A stretch of DNA of 64,000 bases from an uncultured Coriobacteriia bacterium (GTDB lineage Bacteria; Actinomycetota; Coriobacteriia; Coriobacteriales; QAMH01): contig CAUHSG010000001.1 of NCBI GenBank assembly GCA_959608885.1, positions 1 through 64,000 of the forward strand, read 5' to 3'. The position numbers and the translations under genes are program-made. This document shows, in pieces, positions 7,471 through 16,997 of this stretch (position 1 is its first letter; each line of letters begins with the position of its first letter). The notes under the pieces are model-generated. The model did not search any database and had not been told where the DNA came from. It worked only from the letters and a program-made list of their open reading frames with translations.

Positions 7471-9165
7471 CTACTGCTTTTGCCAGCCGTTTTCCAGACA
7501 GAGGATGATGACCTCATCATCGGTCACGGTGTTGGAATAGAGCATCCTGCTAATGCGACTTGCCTCGGTAGTGTAGAGAGTATTTGACGAGAAGAACGCC
7601 TGTGGTGTGTTGGTCGTGGCAATGCTTCCGTTAAAGAGCAGCGAGACGCTCGTCGCATATTCGGCACAGAACTTGATGTCTTGGGAGGCGATGAGGATGG
7701 TTATGCCGCGCTTCGCGAGCTCGTGCAGGAGTTTGCCGATCTTTCGTTGGGCAAAAGGGTCGACTCCCATGGTCGGCTCGTCGAGGATGAGCACGCTGGC
7801 TTCGGCCATCTCGACCTTGGTAATGGCAACGAGACGACGCTCTCCGCATGAAAGCCTGCGAGGATCTTTGTCAAGATATGGCGATATGCCCATGACATGC
7901 GCAGACTCGCGCACCCGGTGATCTATTTCCTCGGGCGTCAGACGCTCGTCGAGGAGCACGGAGCGCAACTCCTCGTACACCGTATCCTTCGTGAAAAACC
8001 CATCAAGATTCTGCGGAAGCGTAGCGATAATGCCGCCGCACTGGCTTGTTCGCACCCAACGACCGCGCATGCGATCGTATATCTCGGCACTGCCCCGGTC
8101 CGGCCTCAGCATCCCTTTTGCGATTTTCAGGAGAGTCGTCTTTCCCGCATCATTGTTGCCGACGATGGCATGGACGCTCCCTTGGACGACAGACAGCGAT
8201 GTTCCACGTAAGATCTCCTCTCCCCTCCCGTAGGCAAAATGGATGTCGTTGAGCTTGAGTATCGACCTTCTGTCAAGGTCTCCTATCATGCGCTTGTCCG
8301 GAAGATGAAGCCGTCCCGCCCCCTTGCACTCGTACTCCTCCCTCATCCACGAACGGGCCTCGTGAATGCTGACAGGAGATGCGCCGGGATCGACCGTGGG
8401 ATGGACGCCGTGGAAGATGCGAATGGCCGAGGGAAGTGCGTACGAGATCGGGCTGTTGCTCAAATAGAGCTTTCTTGCCACGTCGTTAGTGGAGCCATGG
8501 TATGCGATACGGCCGGCATCCATGATAATGACCTCGTCGGCATCGATATAGACCTGCTCGAAGGCACGTTCGCTGATAATGACCGTGACGTCCAGCTCGT
8601 GGTTGATGTTGCGGAGCAGGGAGAGAAACATGCTCGTGGCGATGGGATCGAGACGGGACGTCGGCTCGTCGAGAACAAGCACGCCAGGGCTCATGACCAT
8701 CGCCGACGCGAGGTTCAGGAGTCTCTTTTGCCCACCCGAAAGCTCGTCGACATCGCGATTGAGCCAATCCTTTATCCCAAAAAACGCCGCAGTTTCGGCA
8801 ATCCTGGATTGCATGGTCGAGCAATCGCATCCAACCATACGAGGACCGAGCGCCAGCTCGTCGAGCACGGTCTTCTGGGTAATCTGGCGGTTGGGATTTT
8901 GACCCACGAAGCCGACCTTGCTGATCTGTTCGTTCTGTGCGACCGCGTCAAGCTCAATCCCATCGAGAAGGATAGTTCCCGAACGCGTTCCCTCCGGTGC
9001 CACCCAGCTGGCGAAGTGCCGCAGCAAAGTCGTCTTTCCCGACCCGTTTCCACCGCAAAGGAGCAGGTATGATCCCGGTTCGACGTCCAGGGTCACATCT
9101 TCGAGTGCTGGCGTGGGGGCATCAGGATATGAGAATGTAAGATGATTTACTTCGAAATGTGACAT
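7471..9165 (-). CDS. Double ATP-binding ABC protein, energy-coupling-factor type
   Basis: Two complete nucleotide-binding domains lie in one 564-residue chain. Domain 1 has Walker A GGNGSGKTT near residue 38, signature LSGGQKRLL and Walker B VLVLDEPTSRLD. Domain 2 starts near 305 with Walker A GNNDAGKTT, signature LSCGERRLV and Walker B VLILDEPTMGVD. This arrangement matches fused EcfA/CbiO-type ATPases powering vitamin or metal importers. No EcfT or S component is adjacent, so the substrate cannot be told. The ATG at 9165 follows GTGGAG at proper spacing; the open frame extends further up but lacks homology. Confidence 0.87.
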   Translation of the reverse strand: MSHFEVNHLTFSYPDAPTPALEDVTLDVEPGSYLLLCGGNGSGKTTLLRHFASWVAPEGTRSGTILLDGIELDAVAQNEQISKVGFVGQNPNRQITQKTVLDELALGPRMVGCDCSTMQSRIAETAAFFGIKDWLNRDVDELSGGQKRLLNLASAMVMSPGVLVLDEPTSRLDPIATSMFLSLLRNINHELDVTVIISERAFEQVYIDADEVIIMDAGRIAYHGSTNDVARKLYLSNSPISYALPSAIRIFHGVHPTVDPGASPVSIHEARSWMREEYECKGAGRLHLPDKRMIGDLDRRSILKLNDIHFAYGRGEEILRGTSLSVVQGSVHAIVGNNDAGKTTLLKIAKGMLRPDRGSAEIYDRMRGRWVRTSQCGGIIATLPQNLDGFFTKDTVYEELRSVLLDERLTPEEIDHRVRESAHVMGISPYLDKDPRRLSCGERRLVAITKVEMAEASVLILDEPTMGVDPFAQRKIGKLLHELAKRGITILIASQDIKFCAEYATSVSLLFNGSIATTNTPQAFFSSNTLYTTEASRISRMLYSNTVTDDEVIILCLENGWQKQ

Positions 9166-9399
9166 GTTCGTCTCCACGATATGCTCATCAAGACTCTGAA
9201 ATGCAAACCGCATATTTCGACCAAAAATTATACGCACATGTGTTTGGGGCAAGCATGTCGATTCTCTTAACTTCCCGTGTTCGGATATCGAAGGAGCCAG
9301 ATACACCGCCGCCTTGATTTGCCGAATCACTTCGTACGCGCACCAGATTGTCTCTCGTTGCGTATTCCCAGTGGGCTCGATGCGCTATGCTATATGGTT

Positions 9400-9415
9400 A
9401 TGTGGTTTCCCACAT
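9400..9415 (+). promoter_or_regulatory. Short perfect dyad in the nifJ upstream region
   Basis: ATGTGG (9400-9405) and CCACAT (9410-9415) flank a TTTC loop, 31 bases before the nifJ start. It could be an operator half-site pair or a 5' leader hairpin. No confident promoter boxes were found near it. Confidence 0.3.
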
Positions 9416-9445
9416 CAGCATTATTAATCAAGAAGAGAGGAAGAC

Positions 9446-12400
9446 ATGGAGAGAACATTCAAGTCGATGGATGGCAACACCGCCGCCGCCTACGTGTCCT
9501 ACGCGTTTACGGAAGTCGCGGCCATCTACCCCATCACCCCGTCAAGCCCCATGGCAGACCTCGTCGATCAGTGGTCCGCTCACGGGACCAAGAACATCTT
9601 CGGTACCGAGGTCAAGGTCATCGAGATGGAGTCCGAAGGCGGTGCCGCCGGTGCGGTACACGGCTCTCTCGGAACGGGTGCCCTCACCACCACGTACACG
9701 GCATCGCAGGGCCTGTTGCTCATGATTCCCAACATGTACAAGATTGCCGGCGAGCAGCTGCCGGGTGTCTTCCACGTAAGTGCACGTACGCTCTCGAGCC
9801 ATGCGCTCAACATCTTCGGCGACCACTCCGATGTCATGAGCTGCCGTCAGACGGGCTTCGCCATGCTCGCCGAGAGCAACGTTCAGGAGATCATGGATCT
9901 CGCCCCGGTGGCACATCTTGCCGCCATCAAGGGCCACATGCCGTTCCTCAACTTCTTCGACGGCTTCCGCACCTCGCATGAGATCCAGAAAGTCGCCCAG
10001 TGGGATTACGCCGACCTAGCCGATATGGTCGATATGGACGCCGTCAAATCGTTCCGCGACCATTGCCTTAATCCTGAGCATCCTCATACGCGCGGTTCGC
10101 ACGAGAACGACGACACCTTCTTCCAGCATCGAGAGGCATGCAATGCCGCCTACGACGAGCTTCCCGCCATCGTCGAGGAGTACATGAACAAGATCAACGA
10201 GAAGCTCGGCACCGATTACGGGCTGTTCAACTACTACGGTGCCCCCGATGCCGATCGCGTCATCATCTGCATGGGCTCCTTCTGCGACGTGACCGAAGAG
10301 GTCGTCGACTACCTCAACGCGCATGGCGAGAAGGTCGGCCTCGTGAAGGTGCGCCTGTATCGCCCGTTCTCCATCAAGCACTTCGTCGACGTGCTTCCCC
10401 AGACGGTCAAGAAGATCGCCGTCATGGATCGCACGAAGGAGCCCGGCTCCATCGGCGAGCCGCTGTACCAGGACGTCGTTTCCGCGCTCTTCGAGGCGGG
10501 TCGCTCCGGCATTACGGTCGTGGGTGGCCGCTACGGTTTGGGCAGCAAGGATACGCCGCCTTCCAGCGTCTTTGCCGTTTACAAGGAGCTCGAGAAGGAC
10601 GCTCCCGCACGCGAGTTCACCATCGGTATCAACGATGACGTCACGCATCTCTCGCTGTCCGAGGATCCGAACAGCCCCAACACGGCAGCTCCCGGCACCA
10701 TCGAGTGCAAGTTCTGGGGTCTGGGTGGCGACGGCACAGTCGGTGCGAACAAGAACTCCATCAAGATCATCGGCGACCACACCAACAAGTACGTGCAAGC
10801 GTACTTCCAGTACGACTCCAAGAAGACCGGCGGCGTGACGGTGAGCCACCTTCGCTTCGGCGACTCCCCCATCCGCTCGCCGTACTACATCACGAAGGCG
10901 GACTTCGTCGCCTGTCATGTGCCCGCCTACATCACCAAGGGATTCCCCATCGTTTCGGGTGTCAAGCCGGGCGGCACGCTGCTCATCAACTCCCAGTGGG
11001 ATTTCGACGAGCTCGAAGCTCATCTGTCGGCCAAGGACAAGCGCTACATTGCTGATAACGACATAAAACTCTACATGATCGATGCCATCGACCTCGCCGC
11101 AAGCGTCGGCATGGGCAAGCGCACCAACACCACGTTGCAATCCGCTTTCTTCTCCCTTGCCAACGTGCTTCCGCAGGCCGAGGCCATCGAGTACATGAAG
11201 GATGCCGCGACCAAGTCCTACCTCAAGAAGGGCCAGAATGTCGTCGACATGAATCACAAGGCAATCGATGCCGGCGCCACGGCCTTCGTCATGGTCGATG
11301 TTCCCGACAGCTGGAAGAGCGCCACTGACGGCGTGAGCACCGAGCACATCGAGGGCTCTGCTGCCGTTGCCAAGCAGGTCAAGGACATCATGCAGCCCAT
11401 CAACACGATGAACGGCTATGACATCCCGGTTTCCGCCTTCGTCGATCACGCTGATGGCCAGTTCGAGCTCGGCATCTCCGCCTACGAGAAGCGTGGCGTC
11501 GCCGTCACGGTTCCGCGTTGGGATTCGGAAATCTGCATCCAGTGCAACAACTGCGCCTACGTGTGCCCGCACGCCACCATCAGAGCGTTCGCACTCGATG
11601 CCGACGAGGCTGCCAAGGCACCCGCCAACACGCAGCTGCTCGAGGCAAATGGCAAGGCTGCCAAGGAAGCCGGCCTCAAGTACACGCTTGCCATCAGTCC
11701 GCTCGACTGCATGGGCTGCGCCGTGTGCGTGGAGGCATGCCCGCGCGATGCGCTCACGATGATGCCCACCAAGGACGAGATGCCCCAGCAGGAGGTCTTT
11801 GACTACTGCGTCGCCAACGTCACCGAGAAACCCGAGCTGGCAGGTACCACCAACGTCAAGGCGAGCCAGTTCAAGCAGCCGTTGCTCGAGTTCTCCGGTG
11901 CCTGCGCCGGCTGCGCCGAGACACAGTACGCGCGCCTGCTCACGCAGGTCGTCGGTGACCGCCTCTTCATCTCGAACGCAACGGGCTGCTCGTCGATTTG
12001 GGGTAACCCCGGCGGCATCGCTCCCTACACGGTCAACAAGGATGGCCATGGTCCGGCGTGGAACAACTCGCTGTTCGAAGACAACGCCGAGCACGGCCTT
12101 GGCATGTACCTCGGCTACATGGCCGAGCAGAATCGCGCCGCCGTCAAGGCCGAAGCACTTGCCAACGATGCCGACACGAGCGATGCCGTCAAGCTGGCCG
12201 CTCGGGAATGGCTTGATGCCCGCGAGGATGTCGAAGCCAGCAAGAAGACGGCTGCGGCCCTCGTCGCGGCCCTCGAAGCCGATGGCTCCGATGTTGCAAA
12301 ATCGCTGCTCGAGGACAAGAACTTCCTCACCAAGAAGAGCTTCTGGATTCTCGGTGGCGACGGCTGGGCCTACGATATCGGCTACGGCGGACTCGACCAC

Positions 12401-12988
12401 GTCATCGCCAGCAAGGAGAACGTCAACATCTTCGTCTTCGACACCGAGGTCTATTCCAATACGGGCGGCCAGTCCTCGAAGGCATCCCGTCTCGGCCAGG
12501 TTGCCCAGTTCGCGGCAGCTGGCAAGGACATCAAGAAGAAGAGCCTCTCCGAAATCGCGATGACCTACGGCTACGTCTACGTCGCCCAAGTCGCCATCGG
12601 TGCCAATCCTGCCCAGACGCTCAAGGCCATCAACGAGGCCGAGGCCTACGACGGCCCCTCCCTCATCATCGGCTACAGCCCCTGCGAGATGCACTCCATC
12701 AAGGGCGGTATGGCAAACTGCGGTGTCGAGATGAAGAAGGCCGTCGAGTGCGGTTACTGGAACCTCTTCCGCTACAACCCGGCTGCCGAGCCCGGCAAGA
12801 AGTTCACGCTCGACTCCAAGGAGCCTGCGGGCGGTTATCAGGAGTTCCTCATGAACGAGGCGCGTTATAGTCGTCTCACCCGCGAGTTCCCCGAGCGCGC
12901 AGCCGAGCTCTTCGAGAAGAACGAGCAAAACGCAATGGCGCGTCACGCGCATTTGCTCAAGCTCAAGGAGATGTACGACGGGGAGTAG
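9446..12988 (+). CDS. nifJ: Pyruvate:ferredoxin (flavodoxin) oxidoreductase, single-chain
   Basis: It oxidises pyruvate and CoA to acetyl-CoA and CO2, passing electrons to ferredoxin; it is a central enzyme of anaerobic energy metabolism in the cytosol. At 1180 residues it has the usual length. N-terminal pyruvate-binding domain (YPITPSSPMAD near residue 30), then the CoA and linker domains. Two ferredoxin-type clusters follow, CIQCNNCAYVCP near 697 and CMGCAVCVEACP near 754. The thiamine-diphosphate domain begins at CAGCAETQYARLL near 820, with TGCSSIWGNPGG and GDGWAYDIGYGG near 971. The ATG at 9446 has GAGAGGAAG upstream. It stands alone between opposed genes and ends in a strong terminator. 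Confidence 0.97.
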   Translation: MERTFKSMDGNTAAAYVSYAFTEVAAIYPITPSSPMADLVDQWSAHGTKNIFGTEVKVIEMESEGGAAGAVHGSLGTGALTTTYTASQGLLLMIPNMYKIAGEQLPGVFHVSARTLSSHALNIFGDHSDVMSCRQTGFAMLAESNVQEIMDLAPVAHLAAIKGHMPFLNFFDGFRTSHEIQKVAQWDYADLADMVDMDAVKSFRDHCLNPEHPHTRGSHENDDTFFQHREACNAAYDELPAIVEEYMNKINEKLGTDYGLFNYYGAPDADRVIICMGSFCDVTEEVVDYLNAHGEKVGLVKVRLYRPFSIKHFVDVLPQTVKKIAVMDRTKEPGSIGEPLYQDVVSALFEAGRSGITVVGGRYGLGSKDTPPSSVFAVYKELEKDAPAREFTIGINDDVTHLSLSEDPNSPNTAAPGTIECKFWGLGGDGTVGANKNSIKIIGDHTNKYVQAYFQYDSKKTGGVTVSHLRFGDSPIRSPYYITKADFVACHVPAYITKGFPIVSGVKPGGTLLINSQWDFDELEAHLSAKDKRYIADNDIKLYMIDAIDLAASVGMGKRTNTTLQSAFFSLANVLPQAEAIEYMKDAATKSYLKKGQNVVDMNHKAIDAGATAFVMVDVPDSWKSATDGVSTEHIEGSAAVAKQVKDIMQPINTMNGYDIPVSAFVDHADGQFELGISAYEKRGVAVTVPRWDSEICIQCNNCAYVCPHATIRAFALDADEAAKAPANTQLLEANGKAAKEAGLKYTLAISPLDCMGCAVCVEACPRDALTMMPTKDEMPQQEVFDYCVANVTEKPELAGTTNVKASQFKQPLLEFSGACAGCAETQYARLLTQVVGDRLFISNATGCSSIWGNPGGIAPYTVNKDGHGPAWNNSLFEDNAEHGLGMYLGYMAEQNRAAVKAEALANDADTSDAVKLAAREWLDAREDVEASKKTAAALVAALEADGSDVAKSLLEDKNFLTKKSFWILGGDGWAYDIGYGGLDHVIASKENVNIFVFDTEVYSNTGGQSSKASRLGQVAQFAAAGKDIKKKSLSEIAMTYGYVYVAQVAIGANPAQTLKAINEAEAYDGPSLIIGYSPCEMHSIKGGMANCGVEMKKAVECGYWNLFRYNPAAEPGKKFTLDSKEPAGGYQEFLMNEARYSRLTREFPERAAELFEKNEQNAMARHAHLLKLKEMYDGE

Positions 12989-13010
12989 TTCCTCACCCAT
13001 CACCTTGCGC

Positions 13011-13049
13011 GAAGGGGCTCCGGCAAATGCCGGGGTCCCTTCTTTTCGT
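13011..13049 (+). terminator. Rho-independent terminator of nifJ
   Basis: The stem AAGGGGCTCCGGC pairs with GCCGGGGTCCCTT (two mismatches) around an AAAT loop, followed by CTTTTCGTT. It starts 22 bases after the nifJ stop. Confidence 0.85.
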
Positions 13050-13084
13050 TGCGTGATTACGAAGTTGATGTAGCAGGGCCATAA

Positions 13085-13115
13085 ATGAGACAAGTGGAGG
13101 GGTCATTTGTCTCAT
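13085..13115 (-). terminator. Hairpin downstream of the MATE gene
   Basis: A perfect 9-bp inverted repeat (13085-13093 with 13107-13115) lies 31 bases after the MATE stop on the minus strand, where it is followed by TTTATGG. It is probably a weak terminator that could also face nifJ read-through. Confidence 0.5.
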
Positions 13116-13145
13116 CCACCTTCACCGCACCCCTCTTGTAGGGTG

Positions 13146-14636
13146 CTATTTCGTCACTATACCCTTTGCCTCGGCCTCGGCAATGCGACGATGCTGCTTG
13201 CGAACCTCGATAACGAGAAGCAATACCGAAAGCAGGACCGAGAGGGCGTCGGCGATTGGATACGAGAAGCAGTAGCCCATGAGCGGTGTCATGCCCGGAA
13301 AGAGGCCCGGAATGAGCGTTGGGGTGATGAGAAACGCAGGTAGCAGGAAGATGAGTTGGCGGGTAAGCGACAGAAACGCCGACTTGAGCGGCTGTCCTGT
13401 TGCCTGAAAATAGTTTGAGCCAATAACCTGAACGGAAATGAGCGGAATAAGCGCCGTCTGCACGATGAGTGCCCACACCGCAAAGTTCATGAGTGAAGCC
13501 TCGATACCAAACACGGAAATAATCTGCTCGGGAAACATGTGGATGAGCACGAAGAACACCGTCAGAATCGTCGTGGCCGCTCCAAGGGCGACATAGAGCG
13601 TCCTGAGCACGCGACGGTACTTGCGCGCGCCCGTGTTGAAGCCGAGTATGGGCTGCGCGGCAATCGCGATACCGAGAGCCGGGAAGAAGACGACACCCGT
13701 AATCTTCGAGACGACGCCAATACTCGCGAGCGCCCCATCGATGCCGATTGGATCGGCCGCGCCAAGCGATACGAGCAGCATGTTGCTGATGACCTGCGTC
13801 ACGGCCATAGCCGCCTGCAAGCCAAAAGGCGCCAAGCCGAGCTCGATAAGGCGCTTGCAGATCCTGGGATCGATTGCGAGATTGCGCAAGCGAAGCTTGA
13901 AAGGCGCTGACGAGCGGGACGAGACGAAATACCACAGCACCACAGCCGCCGTGACGGCTTGACCGATGATAGTCGCACTCGCCGAACCCGCCACGCCCCA
14001 ACCGAGCATGAGAACGAAGACGTAATTGAGAATGATGCAGACGACCGTGCCCACAACCGTCGTCCACAACGCCAGGTTGGGAGCACCGGCCGTGCGGATG
14101 AAGTTGTTGACGCCGAAGCTGACGTTGCAGATCATCATGCCGTAGATGATGATCTGGATGAAGGTGCGCGCATATGGCAGCGTCACGTCAGTGGCACCCA
14201 CGAGAATGAGAAGCGGGTCAATCCAGAACGTCGCATAGATAGCCGCGGCGATAGAGACGATAATCATGACCGTCACGGAATTGCCGAGCGCGCGTTCGGC
14301 ATCGTCCTTGCGCCCCTCGCCGAGCAAAATCGCCGCAAGCGAATTGCCACCATTGCCAGCGAGAATCGCAAACGCGTTGACAATGGTCATGATGGGAAAC
14401 GCGACTTGCGTCGCTGCAAGGCCGATCTCTCCCATGGCCTGACCAAGAAAGATCGAATCGATGACGTTGTAGAGGGAATTAAGGACAACGGCCGCTACGG
14501 CGGGGATGGAGAACTCGAGCATGAGTCTACCGATGGGCGCCGTGCCCATGCGAGTGACTTTGTCCTCTCCCCTGTCCTTGCGCTCCTCGAGCTCGGCTTG
14601 CCCGGACGCGGGGGCATCTGCTTTATGTTCATTCAT
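13146..14636 (-). CDS. MATE family multidrug/cation exporter
   Basis: A 496-residue inner-membrane protein with about 12 hydrophobic helices arranged as two related halves. The MATE N-terminal pattern MGTAPIGRLMLEFSIPAV, followed by NVIDSIFLG, is clear, as is GNGGNSLAAILLGEG in the next loop. MepA-like members export cationic drugs using Na+ or H+. The ATG at 14636 is used although no ribosome site is visible; homology starts near residue 30. The gene is divergent from the following glycosyltransferase, sharing a short upstream region. The substrate is not evident. Confidence 0.93.
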   Translation of the reverse strand: MNEHKADAPASGQAELEERKDRGEDKVTRMGTAPIGRLMLEFSIPAVAAVVLNSLYNVIDSIFLGQAMGEIGLAATQVAFPIMTIVNAFAILAGNGGNSLAAILLGEGRKDDAERALGNSVTVMIIVSIAAAIYATFWIDPLLILVGATDVTLPYARTFIQIIIYGMMICNVSFGVNNFIRTAGAPNLALWTTVVGTVVCIILNYVFVLMLGWGVAGSASATIIGQAVTAAVVLWYFVSSRSSAPFKLRLRNLAIDPRICKRLIELGLAPFGLQAAMAVTQVISNMLLVSLGAADPIGIDGALASIGVVSKITGVVFFPALGIAIAAQPILGFNTGARKYRRVLRTLYVALGAATTILTVFFVLIHMFPEQIISVFGIEASLMNFAVWALIVQTALIPLISVQVIGSNYFQATGQPLKSAFLSLTRQLIFLLPAFLITPTLIPGLFPGMTPLMGYCFSYPIADALSVLLSVLLLVIEVRKQHRRIAEAEAKGIVTK

Positions 14637-14748
14637 ATGAGATGAAACCGTGTTCGAATGTTTCCGTCATCATTTTGCCGCAGAGAGAATAGCACGCCTT
14701 GCACCCATTGGTAAGCCCATGTCAGACCCACCGTATGCAATAAAAACG

Positions 14749-14754
14749 TATAAT
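14749..14754 (+). promoter_or_regulatory. Perfect TATAAT -10 box upstream of the glycosyltransferase
   Basis: A consensus -10 hexamer lies 33 bases before the ATG at 14788 in an A/T-rich stretch unusual for this genome. No good -35 is seen at 16-18 bases. Confidence 0.5.
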
Positions 14755-14787
14755 TACTTGTTGGCTATGCGAAGAGAGGGTTGCGGT

Positions 14788-15969
14788 ATGCGCGTCTTAC
14801 TCATGAACCATTTTCCACTCCAGGGCTCGGGCAGCGGCGTCTACACGATCAACATCGCCCGCGCACTCGTTCGCAAGGGTCACGAGGTCTGCATCATCAT
14901 GCCCGAGAACGAAGAGCTGGTCGAACTCAAGACGGGCGGCATACGTCTACATCCCGTATACTTCGATTCCTGCGTCGACAAGGCGCTTGACTTCGATTTC
15001 CCGTGCTTCACCACTCATCCCCGCAGCATCACGACGTTCTACGAACTCGACGATGCGCAGATGGCTGCCTACGAAGCCGCGTTTCGCGCTGCCATCGAAG
15101 ATGAAATCGAAGCCTTCGATCCCGACGTCATTCATTGCGGTCACATCTGGGTTCAGGCAAGCTACGCAGCCGATTACGGCATTCCGCTCGTTATCACCGC
15201 GCATGGCACGGACCTCATCGGTTTCGAGGAGTCCGAACGCTTTCGCGAACAGGCAAAGAGGGCATTTGATGCCGCCAGTGCCATCATCGCCATCTCGAAG
15301 GATAATGCCTCGCTCGTGAAGAAGCTCTTCGGAAACTCCGAAAAGGTGCATCTCATCCAGAATGGCTACGATCCCACGATGTTCTATCCGGATACCTGCA
15401 GCGTACGCGAGATACTCGATCATTTCGGCATCGAAGGCGACTACGACAGCATCGTCTCATTTGCGGGCAAGTTCACGTACTTCAAGGGAATCGACATACT
15501 TCTCGCTGCCGCCGCGTTGTACGAGCGAGATGATGTCGCGACCCTACTTGCCGGTGATGGCGAGCTCTTCGATGAAATGACGACGCTCGCCAGAAATCTC
15601 GGTCTCGAACATGTCTACTTCCTGCACAATCAACCACACGAAGTGCTACGTCGCCTGTACAGCTGTGCCACGGTATCGATGCTCACGTCGCGCAACGAGG
15701 CGTTCGGACTCGTCGCCATCGAGGCGCTTGCCTGCGGGGCACCTGTCATCGCAAGCAATGAGGGAGGCCCTCTCGATATCATCACACCGGAAATCGGACT
15801 ATTGTTCCAAAGCGAAAACCCCGAGGACCTGGCACGTGAGGTACAGCTCGTGCTTGATGGGGAGATCGACTTCGACCGCGAAGAGGTCGCTCGCTATGCT
15901 CTCGAGAACTACTCGCAGGATGTCTCGATTGGCGAGCTCATCGCCCTTTACGAGGCAGCTATCGGATAA
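14788..15969 (+). CDS. Glycosyltransferase family 4 (GT-B fold)
   Basis: A 393-residue retaining glycosyltransferase using a nucleotide sugar. The N-terminal acceptor domain has the Gly-rich loop GSGSGVYTINIARAL. The donor domain contains FAGKFTYFKGIDILL near residue 230, LAGDGEL, and the ExxxxxxxE pair in NEAFGLVAIEALACG near residue 310. The start at 14788 is supported by AGAGAGGG eight bases upstream; the longer open frame upstream is not. It sits alone between divergent and convergent neighbours. Glycolipid or surface polysaccharide synthesis is likely, but the acceptor is unknown. Confidence 0.9.
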   Translation: MRVLLMNHFPLQGSGSGVYTINIARALVRKGHEVCIIMPENEELVELKTGGIRLHPVYFDSCVDKALDFDFPCFTTHPRSITTFYELDDAQMAAYEAAFRAAIEDEIEAFDPDVIHCGHIWVQASYAADYGIPLVITAHGTDLIGFEESERFREQAKRAFDAASAIIAISKDNASLVKKLFGNSEKVHLIQNGYDPTMFYPDTCSVREILDHFGIEGDYDSIVSFAGKFTYFKGIDILLAAAALYERDDVATLLAGDGELFDEMTTLARNLGLEHVYFLHNQPHEVLRRLYSCATVSMLTSRNEAFGLVAIEALACGAPVIASNEGGPLDIITPEIGLLFQSENPEDLAREVQLVLDGEIDFDREEVARYALENYSQDVSIGELIALYEAAIG

Positions 15970-16005
15970 ACGGGGTAGAGGCACGTAGATATCCCCTTAC
16001 TCCAT

Positions 16006-16117
16006 CTCGTACGCAGGGGAGCCATCGAGCGAAGGTACAAGGGAGCGCGCTGTAAAGACCGCGAAGCGGGCTGTCGGGAAGCGACCGTCGAAGCGAGATG
16101 GCTCCCCTACGCACGAG
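16006..16117. repeat. Palindromic element, family 1, copy 1 (reverse orientation)
   Basis: Outer arms 16006-16026 and 16097-16117 are 21-bp reverse complements with two mismatches. The core centre CCGCGAAGCGG is at 16059-16069. The core, read on the minus strand, matches the copies at 34386, 38805 and 38976, including GACGGTCGCT and GCGGTCTTTAC. It lies between convergent genes. Confidence 0.88.
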
Positions 16118-16130
16118 CAGAAAATCACTT

Positions 16131-16997
16131 CTACTTGCGCTTGGCGAACAACCCGGGGGCAAGCTCGGAAACCAGGATCGCCGCGAAGATCAAGACGAAG
16201 CCGCACACCATACGTCCCGTCAGCATCTCAGCGCCAAAGGCGACGCTGAATGCCACACCAAAGGGGGATTCGAGCGAAAGCAGCAGCGAGGCGGTCGAAG
16301 GCGGGAGCTTTTGCTGGCCGATATTCTGGAAGAGCAACGCGAGCGCCGTGCAAGCGATACCCAGATAGAGCAGGCTTGCCCAGGTATCCCACGAGAGCGT
16401 TTCCCAGTGCGGAGGCCGCTCGAAGATTGCCCCCGAGCACAGCGAGAAGAGCGTGACGAAGAAGAACTGCCACATCGTCAGCACGTATATGTCACGGTCT
16501 TGCGAAAACTTCGAGACGAAGCAAATGTGCAGACCGTAGAAAACCGCACAGCACAAGGTGAGCAAGTCGCCGAAACTCATCGAGAAACCCGAGCCAAGGC
16601 TCACGAATCCGATGCCGACAACGCACATGAAGGCGGCAACGATGTTGAAGGCGTGCGGACGGCGCTTGGATATGCCCCAGGCGAAGAACGGCACCATGAC
16701 GCAGTACGTCCCCGTCAGAAACGCGTTCTTTCCCGGCGTCGTATCCGTGATGCCAATCGTCTGCAGGTAATAGCCCATGAAGAGCAGAAAACCGAAGAGT
16801 GCGCCGAGGGCGATGTAGTCCTTGCGAACATAGAGCTCGCGCTTCTTGAGGTACACCAGCGCGAGGATGAGCGTCGCCAAGCCAAAGCGCACGACGAGAA
16901 TCCATGCCGGAGAGACGGCATCAGTCGTATCCTTGACAATGACGAACGAGCTACCCCAAATCAGGGTAGCCAGGACGATGAGAAACTTGTAGAGCAT
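16131..16997 (-). CDS. EamA/DMT-family membrane exporter
   Basis: A 288-residue protein with about ten transmembrane helices in two EamA repeats (one from residue 2, ATLIWGSSFVIVKD; the second from about 145). Such proteins export amino acids or other metabolites. The ATG at 16997 overlaps the upstream stop as TGATG; a GTG one codon earlier is an alternative. It is the last gene of the amino acid ABC operon, so an amino acid substrate is reasonable but inferred. Confidence 0.9.
   Translation of the reverse strand: MLYKFLIVLATLIWGSSFVIVKDTTDAVSPAWILVVRFGLATLILALVYLKKRELYVRKDYIALGALFGFLLFMGYYLQTIGITDTTPGKNAFLTGTYCVMVPFFAWGISKRRPHAFNIVAAFMCVVGIGFVSLGSGFSMSFGDLLTLCCAVFYGLHICFVSKFSQDRDIYVLTMWQFFFVTLFSLCSGAIFERPPHWETLSWDTWASLLYLGIACTALALLFQNIGQQKLPPSTASLLLSLESPFGVAFSVAFGAEMLTGRMVCGFVLIFAAILVSELAPGLFAKRK

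Noticed and set aside
10016..13093. 1025-codon open frame antisense to nifJ
   Set aside because: It is a shadow frame caused by high G+C third positions; its translation has no recognisable motif, while the plus-strand NifJ is certain.
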